DNA of 64,000 bases from NCBI RefSeq assembly GCF_017873605.1, contig NZ_JAGGKI010000006.1, positions 186,001 through 250,000 on the forward strand, written 5' to 3'. Within the stretch, counting starts at the first letter, position 1, and every line of letters starts with the position of its first letter. This DNA comes from Paenibacillus lactis (lineage in GTDB: Bacteria > Bacillota > Bacilli > Paenibacillales > Paenibacillaceae). A program made the position numbers and the translations under genes. Under the pieces are notes generated by a model. It had not been told where the DNA came from. It did not search any database and was given only the letters and a program-made list of their open reading frames with translations. Positions 8,944 to 17,599 of this stretch are shown in pieces.

Positions 8944-9023
8944 AAAAAAGGCCGCAAGTCGCTCTTTCCCAGAACGATTCGCGGCCACATTGCCCATGAC
9001 GAAAAACACGTCATTGTGTCTTT
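8944..9023 (-). promoter_or_regulatory. narK leader: two AATG hexaloop hairpins and an overlapping terminator
   Basis: Read on the minus strand. P1 (9023-9002) is an 8-bp stem AAAGACAC/GTGTTTTT closing the six-base loop AATGAC. After seven bases, P2 (8994-8983) is GGC-AATGTG-GCC. The right arm of P2 overlaps the left arm GGCCGC (8986-8981) of a terminator whose right arm GCGGCC is at 8955-8950, followed by six T. Two short hairpins with hexaloops having A at position 1 and G at position 4, the second one excluding a terminator, is the known layout of RNA targets of ANTAR-domain antiterminators such as NasR and EutV. The matching leader of nasB supports this. Confidence 0.75.
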
Positions 9024-9054
9024 CGTCTAACTATTCAGCTGATTTGATGTTCAC

Positions 9055-9084
9055 ATTATAGACAGGAGGGGGAAATGGTGTCAA
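9055..9084 (-). promoter_or_regulatory. Consensus promoter of narK (minus strand)
   Basis: On the minus strand TTGACA (9084-9079) and TATAAT (9060-9055) are separated by 18 bases, both perfect sigma-A boxes. Transcription should start near 9048, just before the hairpin leader. Confidence 0.8.
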
Positions 9085-9141
9085 TATACATAACACAAAA
9101 GTTTAAAAAAATTTAAATTTATAAATTTACTACTCTCAAAA

Positions 9142-9158
9142 TGTAATATATATTGACA
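9142..9158 (+). promoter_or_regulatory. TnrA/GlnR-type nitrogen box
   Basis: The sequence TGTAATATATATTGACA fits the 17-base TnrA/GlnR consensus (TGTnA-n-TnACA with an AT-rich centre) at all but about two positions. It is centred near 9150. An AT-rich minus-10 candidate at 9190-9198 would put transcription start about 50 bases downstream, the distance usual for TnrA activation in Bacillus subtilis. This implies activation of nasB-nasC under nitrogen limitation. Confidence 0.6.
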
Positions 9159-9206
9159 TTATAATCGACATGAACTAATCTGTATTTAACATAATAATCG
9201 AAGATC

Positions 9207-9273
9207 GGCACAATGCTGTGCCAGTTTTGAGGCAATGACGCCCTTTCCCTGCGTGCAGGGGGAGGGCATTTTT
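9207..9273 (+). promoter_or_regulatory. nasB leader: two AATG hexaloop hairpins and an overlapping terminator
   Basis: P1 is GGCAC-AATGCT-GTGCC (9207-9222). Eight bases later P2 is GGC-AATGAC-GCC (9231-9242). The right arm of P2 forms the start of a 13-bp terminator stem (9240-9252 with 9255-9267, two G-T wobbles) followed by five T. Both loops have A1 and G4, and the P1-P2 distance (eight bases) is almost the same as in the divergent narK leader (seven bases). P1 could also close its loop by one A-T pair, leaving a tetraloop. Confidence 0.75.
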
Positions 9274-9319
9274 GTATTATTCTCACATGAAGATGACATG
9301 ACTTGAATGGAGGAATAAC

Positions 9320-11488
9320 ATGCAGCGAAAGAAACTTATAGTCGTCGGGAATGGCATGGCGGGGATAAAGTGTGTTGAAGAAATCCTAAAGCTTGCTCCG
9401 GAGCACTTTGATATTACGATCTTCGGAGCCGAGGCCTTTCCAAACTATAATCGGATCCTCTTATCCAAAGTCCTGCAAGGTGAACATGCGCTGCAGGATA
9501 TTATTCTGAACGACTGGTCCTGGTATGAGCGGCATGGGATCCGCTTGTTGGCCGGTCAGCCCGTTCGTCATATCGATGCCAAACGACGTTTCGTCGAGAC
9601 AGCCTCCGGCCTACGCGCAACGTATGATGCATTAATCCTGGCAACCGGCTCATCTCCATTCATACCGCCTATCCCAGGGACGGATAAGGAAGGGGTTATA
9701 TCCTTTCGAACGATCGACGATTGCGAGAGAATGTCCGAAATGTCCAAATCCTATAGAAAAGCGGCTGTCATTGGCGGAGGGCTGTTAGGCTTGGAAGCAG
9801 CTCGCGGGCTGCTTCATCTTGGTATGGAGACCCAAGTGGTTCATAACGCACCCTATATCATGAATCGACAGCTGGATCGCGTCGCTGCGGATATGCTTCA
9901 GCGAGAACTCGAGAGCCAAGGGATGCAATTTTATTTGGCGAAAAACACCACGCGAATTACCGGCCGAACAAGGGCGCAGGGGCTTCGGTTTATGGACGGA
10001 ACGCGGCTTGATGCGGATGTGGTCGTCCTCGCTGTGGGGATCAGGCCGAACATAGAGCTGGCCCAAAGAAGCGGCATTCTAACGCGGAGGGCGATTGTCG
10101 TAGATGACTTCATGAGAACAAGCGATCCGAACATTTTTGCCGTGGGGGAATGCGCGGAACACCGGGGAGTAAGTTACGGCCTGGTGGCCCCCTTATATGA
10201 GCAGGGGAGAGTGCTTGCCCGCGTCATCTGCGGACACGAGACTGAGCCCTATAACGGGTCGATCCCGTCCTCCCAGCTTAAAATATCGGGTGTAGATGTT
10301 TTTTCCGCCGGCGTAATCTCGGGTGAAGGCGTAGAAACCGCTGTTCAGAACTATGATGCCGTTTGCGGCACATACAAAAAAGTAACCATGCACAACGGCA
10401 AGATTGCCGGGGCAATTCTGTTCGGGGATACGGCGGAAGGAGCTGCATTGCTGGGATTTGTGGAACGGGGCGCGGCCGTAGCAGAGCTACTCCCGCGTGA
10501 GCGTGCTGCCAGCCCGGCGGAAGCGGCGGCTGAAGCGCTGCCGGACCATGAAACGGTGTGCGCTTGCAACCGTGTCAGCAAAGCGGCGATCATTCATGCC
10601 ATAACCGACCACGATTTAACAAGTGCCGAAGAAGTAAAGGCGCATACCAAAGCATCCGCTTCTTGCGGCGGATGCCGGCCTATGGTGGTTGGAATTGTCC
10701 TATATATGAAAAACAGTAAAACGAAGGATAAGCCGCAGAAACAGAAAGCAGTCGGAATGCCGGCGGAAGCTCCTATATGTGATTGTACGGTTCATGGTCA
10801 TTCTTCAATGAAGCAAACCATTACTGACGCGGTGAATCAAGGCTGCCGTACCATCCCGGACATCATGTCGCAACTGGGCTGGAAGAAGGCGGGCGGATGT
10901 ACTATATGCCTCCCGGTCATACGATTCTATCTGGAAATGGCGGGCGTTGTTAACGATGAAGAGAGGATAGCGGCTAGGAAGGCACAAAGCCATGTTTTTT
11001 ATGCAGATCAATCGTATTATCAGGGCGTGCGGATACGTATTGACGATGGGGAAGCTTCCGAATCGGTCGCGGCTGGCATCCAGCGCATTGGGGAAAGGCT
11101 CCGCATCAGCTGGCAAGATGTAACGCTTCCTTATCCGGTAAGTGCCGGCGTGTCATATGGGACAGGGTCGCCCATTGGAATTCTGGTCCAGGGGATCGGG
11201 ATCTCAGCTTCCCCCGCAGGTTGGGAGGTGTATCTCGGCGGACATGCGGAGCATCCTGTCCGTGAAGGACAGCTGATCGGTGTTGCAGAGCAAGAGGAAG
11301 ACATCGTTCGTCTCGTATCCGCTTGCCTGCAGTGGTATCGGCAGAACAGCTTCTACGATGAACCGCTGTGGGCGTGGGTGGAACGTACGGATGTCCTTGC
11401 GATCCGGGAGATTATGCTTGACGATGATATGCAGCGTGAGCTTGCAGAAAAGCTGTCGCGACGTTCGTTGAAAGCTTATGCCGGTTAG
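9320..11488 (+). CDS. nasB: Assimilatory nitrate reductase electron-transfer subunit NasB
   Basis: A 722-residue flavoprotein. The N-terminal half is an FAD/NAD(P)H pyridine nucleotide oxidoreductase (VVGNGMAGIKC at the start, ALILATGS-type segment, AVIGGGLLGLEAARGLL for NAD(P), FAVGECAEH near residue 275). Two BFD-type [2Fe-2S] modules follow (CACNRVSKAAIIHAI with CGGC; CDCTVHG with GGCTIC). The C-terminal part resembles the tail of NirB (GWEVYLGGHAEHPVREGQL) but lacks the four siroheme/[4Fe-4S] cysteines, so it transfers electrons rather than reducing nitrite. Length and order match Bacillus subtilis NasB. It passes NAD(P)H electrons to NasC, encoded 33 bases downstream. Confidence 0.88.
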   Translation: MQRKKLIVVGNGMAGIKCVEEILKLAPEHFDITIFGAEAFPNYNRILLSKVLQGEHALQDIILNDWSWYERHGIRLLAGQPVRHIDAKRRFVETASGLRATYDALILATGSSPFIPPIPGTDKEGVISFRTIDDCERMSEMSKSYRKAAVIGGGLLGLEAARGLLHLGMETQVVHNAPYIMNRQLDRVAADMLQRELESQGMQFYLAKNTTRITGRTRAQGLRFMDGTRLDADVVVLAVGIRPNIELAQRSGILTRRAIVVDDFMRTSDPNIFAVGECAEHRGVSYGLVAPLYEQGRVLARVICGHETEPYNGSIPSSQLKISGVDVFSAGVISGEGVETAVQNYDAVCGTYKKVTMHNGKIAGAILFGDTAEGAALLGFVERGAAVAELLPRERAASPAEAAAEALPDHETVCACNRVSKAAIIHAITDHDLTSAEEVKAHTKASASCGGCRPMVVGIVLYMKNSKTKDKPQKQKAVGMPAEAPICDCTVHGHSSMKQTITDAVNQGCRTIPDIMSQLGWKKAGGCTICLPVIRFYLEMAGVVNDEERIAARKAQSHVFYADQSYYQGVRIRIDDGEASESVAAGIQRIGERLRISWQDVTLPYPVSAGVSYGTGSPIGILVQGIGISASPAGWEVYLGGHAEHPVREGQLIGVAEQEEDIVRLVSACLQWYRQNSFYDEPLWAWVERTDVLAIREIMLDDDMQRELAEKLSRRSLKAYAG

Positions 11489-11521
11489 ACGGAGGAGAAA
11501 TCGAGGGAGAGGTGGTCTAAG

Positions 11522-13660
11522 ATGGTTTATACGGATTTGGATATAGAGAGAGCTCCTGCCAAGGTAGAGACTCAATGTCCTTTTTGCAGTGTACAGTGTA
11601 AGATGACGGTTACTGAAGTGGAGGAAGGCGTTCCGGGTCAGCGACGGACTGCCTACCAGATTGAAGGCGTGCCAAACGCTGCCTCCGAGGGCAGGGTCTG
11701 CGTCAAAGGCATGAATGCGCATCAGCATGCTGTCCACTCGCAGCGGTTGCTGGAACCACTGATCCGTGTCAACGGCGAGCTCGTTTCTTGTTCCTGGGAC
11801 GAGGCGATTCACGTGATAAGCCATCGGCTAATGACGATTACAGACCAGTACGGTCCTGATGCGAATGCCGTATACGGCGGTGGATCGCTGACCAACGAAA
11901 CGGCCTATTTGCTCGGCAAATTTGCCAGAGTGGCGCTCGGCACGAAATATATCGATTATAACGGTCGTTTCTGCATGTCGGCTGCGGCCTCTGCTGGGAG
12001 TAAAACCTTTGGGATTGACAGGGGGCTGACGTTCAGGCTGGCCGACATTCCTCTGGCGCGCTGCATTGTCCTCGCCGGTACCAATATCGCGGAGTGCCAG
12101 CCAACGCTGCTGCCTTATTTTAACCAGGCGAAAGAGAACGGAGCGAAGATCGTGGTCATCGACCCGAGGAAAACGGCAACAGCCGCCATTGCGGATATTC
12201 ACCTGCCGATCAGACCGGGTACGGATGCGTTGCTGGCTGATGCCATGCTGAAGATCATCATGGATGAGGGCTTCGTGGATGAGGCATTTATCCGAGCCAG
12301 GACAAATGGTTATGATGGGCTGAGAGCCTATATGAACGGGTTCGATTTGAATCGGGCTGCCGATCTATGCGGACTGGAGCTGGAGCAGATCCGGGAGGCA
12401 GCCAGATCCTATGGCATGGCAGGCACAGGAATGATTTTGACCGCCCGAGGGGTAGAGCAGCAGACGGATGGCCATCTTGCGGTTCGGCATTTTCTGAACC
12501 TGGTCTTAGCCACAGGCAAAATCGGCAGGGAAGGCTGCGGATATGGAGCCGTCACCGGGCAGGGGAATGGACAGGGCGGAAGAGAGCATGGGCAAAAGGC
12601 AGATCAGCTGCCTGGCTACAGATCGATCGAGAATGAGGAGGACCGTAAGTACGTTGCCTCCGTATGGGGTGTTGAAGCTTCAAGCTTACCTGGAAAAGGC
12701 GTCTCGGCCTATGAGATGATGGAGCTTGTTCATCAGGGCGAGATCAAGTCTCTCTTCGTGATGGGATCCAATCCCGTGGTTTCGAATCCGAACGCCGGGC
12801 ATGTGGTGGAAGGCTTGAAGAGTCTTGATCTGCTGGTGGTTGCCGATATGTTCATGTCCGAAACGGCCCAATTGGCTGACATCGTGCTGCCGGTGACCTC
12901 CTATTTGGAGAATGAAGGGACACTGACCAATCTGGAGGGGCGGGTCCTTCTGCGGGAAGCCGGCCGTGAGCCTCCCGGTGAGGCGCGCCATGACTGGATG
13001 ATCCTCTGCTCCATAGCAGACCAACTGGGAAAAGGACTGTACTTTCGCTTCAACGGGCCTGAAGAGATATTTAACGAGCTGAGGCTGGCGAGCAAAGGCG
13101 GAGTTGCTGATTATTACGGCATCACGTATGACCGATTGCGCAGGGAGGAAGGGGTGTACTGGCCTTGCCCCTCTACCGAAGAGGCTGGGGTCGGCTTACT
13201 GTTCCAGCAATCGTTTGCCCACCCGGACGGGAAGGCAGTTTTCAACATAACAGAAGGAGAGCGCTGGGGAGGAGTGTCCGAGGAATACCCGCTAATCCTG
13301 ACCAATGGACGCGTATTGTCCCATTATCTGACCGGGGTGCAGACCCGGAGAAGCACCTCTTTGCTTGCACGCGAGCTGGAGAATTTCGCAGAGATTCACC
13401 CGACTACCGCACAGCGTTATCGGGTCCGTGACGGCGAGTGGGTCGAAGTTGTGTCGGAGCATGGCTCATTTACGGTCCGCTGCAGAGTTGGAGACTCTAT
13501 TCGGCAAGATACCCTGTTTGTCCCTATGCATTGGGGCGGGGTACAGAACGTCAATCATGCTACCCGGCCGGAGCTGGACCCGTTCTGCAAAATGCCCGGC
13601 TTCAAGACCACTGCCGTTCGTATTCGGTCTTTAAAGCAGGCAAACAGCCTGGAAGGATAA
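11522..13660 (+). CDS. nasC: Assimilatory nitrate reductase catalytic subunit NasC
   Basis: A 712-residue molybdopterin oxidoreductase, close to the 710 residues of Bacillus subtilis NasC. The N terminus has the [4Fe-4S] motif CPFCSVQCKM followed by EGRVCVKG; then NETAYLLGKFARVALGT and NGRFCMSAAASAG, where the Cys is the expected molybdenum ligand region; AGTNIAECQP; VVIDPRKTATA; GREGCGYGAVTGQGNGQGG; and a C-terminal molybdopterin-dinucleotide domain ending near VPMHWGGVQNVNHATRPELDP. It reduces nitrate to nitrite in the cytoplasm with electrons from NasB. No nitrite reductase (nasDE) follows; the next gene is behind a terminator, so nitrite must be handled by genes elsewhere. Confidence 0.93.
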   Translation: MVYTDLDIERAPAKVETQCPFCSVQCKMTVTEVEEGVPGQRRTAYQIEGVPNAASEGRVCVKGMNAHQHAVHSQRLLEPLIRVNGELVSCSWDEAIHVISHRLMTITDQYGPDANAVYGGGSLTNETAYLLGKFARVALGTKYIDYNGRFCMSAAASAGSKTFGIDRGLTFRLADIPLARCIVLAGTNIAECQPTLLPYFNQAKENGAKIVVIDPRKTATAAIADIHLPIRPGTDALLADAMLKIIMDEGFVDEAFIRARTNGYDGLRAYMNGFDLNRAADLCGLELEQIREAARSYGMAGTGMILTARGVEQQTDGHLAVRHFLNLVLATGKIGREGCGYGAVTGQGNGQGGREHGQKADQLPGYRSIENEEDRKYVASVWGVEASSLPGKGVSAYEMMELVHQGEIKSLFVMGSNPVVSNPNAGHVVEGLKSLDLLVVADMFMSETAQLADIVLPVTSYLENEGTLTNLEGRVLLREAGREPPGEARHDWMILCSIADQLGKGLYFRFNGPEEIFNELRLASKGGVADYYGITYDRLRREEGVYWPCPSTEEAGVGLLFQQSFAHPDGKAVFNITEGERWGGVSEEYPLILTNGRVLSHYLTGVQTRRSTSLLARELENFAEIHPTTAQRYRVRDGEWVEVVSEHGSFTVRCRVGDSIRQDTLFVPMHWGGVQNVNHATRPELDPFCKMPGFKTTAVRIRSLKQANSLEG

Positions 13661-13736
13661 GCGGTTAAGAACAAAGCGCCTACATTGATTATAATTCGCC
13701 TCTATTACGATGTCACAAATCAGCTTCTATCAATCT

Positions 13737-13790
13737 AATGACCATTTCGATGAATCAGAGCATCTCATCGAAGTGGTCATTATTTTGTCG
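13737..13790 (+). terminator. Terminator after nasC
   Basis: AATGACCATTTCGATGA (13737-13753) pairs with TCATCGAAGTGGTCATT (13765-13781) with one mismatch, followed by a short T-rich tail. Confidence 0.75.
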
Positions 13791-13796
13791 TTAATT

Positions 13797-13854
13797 GTTG
13801 CAAATGCAGCATTATTCGATTAAACTAAATAAATACTTTTGTTGCAATTGCAAC
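13797..13854 (+). promoter_or_regulatory. Two palindromic operator sites before the marR gene
   Basis: GTTGCAATTGCAAC (13841-13854) is a perfect 14-base palindrome; an imperfect copy, GTTGCAAATGCAGC, is at 13797-13810, 44 bases upstream. They flank the expected promoter and lie just before the MarR start. Self-repression through such paired sites is common in the family. Confidence 0.6.
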
Positions 13855-13880
13855 ATATTGAGAACGAGGGAGTCAATTGG

Positions 13881-14330
13881 ATGGAAATTCTTCGAGAGAT
13901 TGGAATGATTGCAAGAGCATTGGATTCGATTAGCAATATGGAATTTAAAGAATATGACCTGACCAAAGGACAGTATTTGTACCTTGTGAGGGTATGTGAA
14001 AACCCAGGAATCATTCAAGAGAAGCTCGCTGAGATGATAAAAGTAGACCGCACAACTGCAGCCCGTGCCATCAAGAAGCTTGAGCTTCACGGCTTCATTG
14101 AAAAGAAGGAAGATCATCATAATAGAAAAATCAAACGGCTCTTTCCAACGGAGAAAGGGAAACATGTGTATCCTTTTATAAAGAGAGAACATGATTACTC
14201 CAATGGGGTTGCATTAGATGGGTTATCCGAAAACGAAGCAGAAACTCTGTTCAATCTCTTGCAGAGGGTCAGAAAAAATGTAGAGAAAGACTGGGAGTTT
14301 GTTAAAAAGGGCAACAAGAGATTGTATTGA
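13881..14330 (+). CDS. MarR-family transcriptional regulator
   Basis: A 149-residue winged-helix MarR protein: an N-terminal dimerisation helix (ILREIGMIARALDSISN), the recognition region IIQEKLAEMIKVDRTTAARA and the wing GFIEKKEDHHNRKIKRLFPT, then a C-terminal helix. GAGGGAG lies at a good distance before the ATG at 13881; a TTG further upstream would extend it without support. It is 24 bases before the PaiA-like acetyltransferase, so the two form an operon, and the upstream palindromes suggest that it represses that operon. The ligand is unknown; a polyamine or a toxic amine would fit the partner gene. Confidence 0.88.
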   Translation: MEILREIGMIARALDSISNMEFKEYDLTKGQYLYLVRVCENPGIIQEKLAEMIKVDRTTAARAIKKLELHGFIEKKEDHHNRKIKRLFPTEKGKHVYPFIKREHDYSNGVALDGLSENEAETLFNLLQRVRKNVEKDWEFVKKGNKRLY

Positions 14331-14912
<582 letters not shown>

Positions 14913-14982
14913 CTAGCAAAAGGGCGCCAAGATGGGTGCGGCTTGTCTGTACGGCTTAGGCAACGTTTTAATGGTATAACAA

Positions 14983-15012
14983 CAAAAACGATGACCTATG
15001 TCATCGTTTTTG
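14983..15012. terminator. Bidirectional terminator between paiA and the GH64 gene
   Basis: CAAAAACGATGA pairs perfectly with TCATCGTTTTTG over a six-base loop, with T tracts on both strands. The flanking genes converge on it. Confidence 0.85.
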
Positions 15013-15041
15013 CTTTAGATCTAACAGATTTGATTGATCAT

Positions 15042-16391
15042 TTACCATCCTACACGAATAATCAGGCCCTTCGGATCGCCCACTTCGAGATAAGCAGCTT
15101 GGCCGTTGACATCATCATATGCAAATCCATAGGCCAAGCGGTTAATGCTGTGGTCGTGCCAGAATTTTGCGTAATAATTAGCCGGAGCGGCTTGAAAGTA
15201 ATTTGACACGTTATTCCAGTCGCTCGTCGTATATACATGGCGATTGATGGCTGCGCACGTTGCAGCATCCGTCAAAGCGCCGTCGCACCGGAAAATATCC
15301 TGCGTACTGTACGGTGCGTACCCGGCGAAATAGTTGGCATTCGCGCCTCCCTGGGCGAAAGAGCCGTGAATTGGCGCTACAATGCGATATGGAGCTTGAA
15401 CGGTTGCCAGCGATTTGAATTCGGCAGGAACCTCGGCCTGGAATTTGGCGAAAATTCCGCTTCGAGTCTCGGATTCAAGCTCACCTACGGTTTGGTCAAA
15501 AGAACCTGATTTGTTGACTAGCCGATGCTGGATCGGAAAACCGAACCCATCCACGCGTGTCGTATTGCCGTGATAGCCTGCCTGGTCAACCGTGAATTCA
15601 ACGAAATCGAAAATGATATCGCGGTTTGGATCCGTTGGATTGTTCAGATCGGGACCGGCAAATCCGTGATCGAAGGTTTTCAAGTACATTGGGGAACCGA
15701 CGCTAAGAAACATTCGGCCTGAAGTAATCTGAGGCAAGGTGATCCAGGAAGCATCGCTGACCTTGTGGTAAATGTTGGCGTAATGGATGCCGTTCTTGGT
15801 TAAGTGGCCTGGCGCATCATTCAAGGCGCTCGAGATGGGGATCAGATTGCCACTCAGGTCCAGGTAGCTCCAACGACCGTTCACGGGATTGATGCCGAGG
15901 ACGCCCCAGTATATTTGCTGGTCGGTGTAAGCGCCATGGGTCCCGTTCATGATCTTTACGGAGACGGCACCGTTTGGCGGCATGGGAATCGAGGATGGGA
16001 GAATGTCATATATGGAACCGGATGAAGGGGGATCTGGCGTGGAACCAGCGGTGTACGTAAAGATATTGGTGTCGTAGGCTGGGGTTCCGTTATTATAAGT
16101 AAACCAATACGCAATGACGTTGCCAGCGGCTATGCCTGTGATCGCTTGTTCGTATCGGGATTTGCCAGCGTTGTACGCCATTCTCAAATTTTGCTGCACG
16201 CCGTCATTCACTTTGTAATGAACATCCACCCAACTCGTGTTGACGGACGATTTGAACCATATGGTAGCTGTGCTTCCGGATCGTTCGACGCCCTGCGTGT
16301 AGTCTGCGGCTTCCGCCTTCGTACCGAAGAAGGTACTGCACGTCAGCAGCAACGACAGAATCAGCAAATAAGACAATCCCTTTCGAATCAT
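15042..16391 (-). CDS. Secreted GH64 endo-beta-1,3-glucanase with N-terminal CBM56-like module
   Basis: A 449-residue secreted protein. Residues 1-28 form a signal peptide (KGLSYLLILSLLLTCSTFF, cleavage after AEA). A short beta-sandwich module (SGSTATIWFKSSVNTSWVDV and YWFTYNNGTPAYDTNIFTYT) resembles carbohydrate-binding module 56. After a Pro/Ser linker comes a GH64 catalytic domain (thaumatin-like fold): YWGVLGINPVNGRWSYLDL, FVEFTVDQAGYHGNTTRVD, and YAKFWHDHSINRLAYGFAYD. GH64 enzymes release laminaripentaose from beta-1,3-glucans such as fungal cell walls. AAAGGAGG precedes the ATG. The catalytic Glu and Asp probably lie in FVEFTVDQ, but they were not proved here. Confidence 0.88.
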   Translation of the reverse strand: MIRKGLSYLLILSLLLTCSTFFGTKAEAADYTQGVERSGSTATIWFKSSVNTSWVDVHYKVNDGVQQNLRMAYNAGKSRYEQAITGIAAGNVIAYWFTYNNGTPAYDTNIFTYTAGSTPDPPSSGSIYDILPSSIPMPPNGAVSVKIMNGTHGAYTDQQIYWGVLGINPVNGRWSYLDLSGNLIPISSALNDAPGHLTKNGIHYANIYHKVSDASWITLPQITSGRMFLSVGSPMYLKTFDHGFAGPDLNNPTDPNRDIIFDFVEFTVDQAGYHGNTTRVDGFGFPIQHRLVNKSGSFDQTVGELESETRSGIFAKFQAEVPAEFKSLATVQAPYRIVAPIHGSFAQGGANANYFAGYAPYSTQDIFRCDGALTDAATCAAINRHVYTTSDWNNVSNYFQAAPANYYAKFWHDHSINRLAYGFAYDDVNGQAAYLEVGDPKGLIIRVGW

Positions 16392-16676
16392 TAAAAGTTC
16401 CTCCTTTAATTTGGGGATAAAGTCAACTTTGCAATTGGGCTTGAAACGGCATCACTCCTTTGTTTTACCGAGGTATTCGGCTGTTGATTGCTGTGAATGC
16501 GGTTACAAAAATGATTATAATTCCGTTTACCAAAATATAGGAGTCTTGGAATTTCGGGATGGGGTTCACAATTTCGGATGGAGTTTGAGCGTTACAATAG
16601 CAGGCAATTTTTAAGGCAGCTAATCATACAGATTAGCTGCCTCTATTGTCATGACATCTGGCAAATGAAAGGGGAT
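16392..16676. other. Intergenic stretch upstream of the GH64 gene
   Basis: This 285-base region holds the GH64 promoter area (minus strand) and the end of the ecsC-like transcript. An 11-bp stem, AGGCAGCTAAT (16614-16624) with ATTAGCTGCCT (16632-16642), lies 35 bases after the ecsC-like stop and probably terminates it, although the following T tract is weak. No gene was seen. Confidence 0.55.
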
Positions 16677-17423
16677 TTAACCCACAATTACGAAATCATC
16701 GTGCAATCTACGAAGGCGGTAAGCATTCATGGCGGATTCACGCAGCTCCTCAAGAATGGTGTAATTTGCCCAGGCGCCTGCGACAGCGCCGATCCCAGGC
16801 ACCATCTGCAGCATTTTCCGGAAGTCCATGGCGTCCCGATACTCGATCTGAAATGTCTCCCAGTCCATATTGCGGGCGTACTCGGTGTCGGACATCCATT
16901 GTTCCTTTTCGATATGCCAATGCTTGACGGATTCGAGCAGCCGCGCACGGTTCCCCGGTCCCGAGAACGTCATTTGGAACACCTTGAGAATGAATACCCG
17001 CTCAGAGAAATGCTTGGTGTCATAGCCGTAAACATGAGCCAGCTCGAACAGAAATTTCATCTTGATCGCAATTAAAGCGGGAAAGTCCACCATGCTAAGC
17101 ATAATGCCGCCAGCTCCCGTTCCAGCCCCTTCGGCAACCGCAATTTTTTGGTACAGGGCAAATAATTCCTGCGCTTCTTGATCCGCAGCCTCGAGTTCCA
17201 AAGTACGCTCCACCTGCCGACTCGGCGTATATTCCGCGCCGAACAATGCCGTGCGCACGATCGATCGAATGGTGGTCGTTATGATATTGTGCACCTTCGG
17301 GGGAATCCAATGATTAATTCGATTGCCGATTGTTTTCGATGTTTTTTCCAGCCATCCCGGCGGTCTGAACATTTTGTGTTCCCAGTCGGCAATTTCCCTC
17401 TGTACTTTATGTTCGTAGCTCAT
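16677..17423 (-). CDS. EcsC-family protein
   Basis: A 248-residue EcsC-family protein: YEHKVQREIADWEHKMFRP at the start, INHWIPPKVHNIITTTIRS, GAGTGAGGIMLSMVDFPALI (a glycine-rich hydrophobic segment) and VPGIGAVAGAWANYTILEEL near the end. In Bacillus subtilis EcsC is encoded with the EcsAB ABC transporter, but stand-alone paralogues like this one are common and have no known role. The start at 17423 was preferred over the longer frame because GGAGG lies at the right distance. It may be cotranscribed with the AraC-type gene 176 bases upstream, but nothing links their functions. Confidence 0.82.
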   Translation of the reverse strand: MSYEHKVQREIADWEHKMFRPPGWLEKTSKTIGNRINHWIPPKVHNIITTTIRSIVRTALFGAEYTPSRQVERTLELEAADQEAQELFALYQKIAVAEGAGTGAGGIMLSMVDFPALIAIKMKFLFELAHVYGYDTKHFSERVFILKVFQMTFSGPGNRARLLESVKHWHIEKEQWMSDTEYARNMDWETFQIEYRDAMDFRKMLQMVPGIGAVAGAWANYTILEELRESAMNAYRLRRLHDDFVIVG

Positions 17424-17599
17424 GCTCCATCGCTCCTCCAACATACTTGGCAAAATTATAACGAATATATCCATGATTCGAAACCGTCCGCAGGAGGTAG
17501 CGGACCTCGACTAAAGTCCAGCATCGCATCGAAGATAAAGATTGCTGATTGTGGGCAGGGTTCTGTATAGAGGTTCGATTGTTTCTGATCGTGCGAAGG

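Noticed and set aside
15042-16391. Long plus-strand open frames inside the GH64 gene
   Set aside because: The minus-strand protein has a signal peptide, full domain order and a strong ribosome site; the plus-strand frames are shadows.
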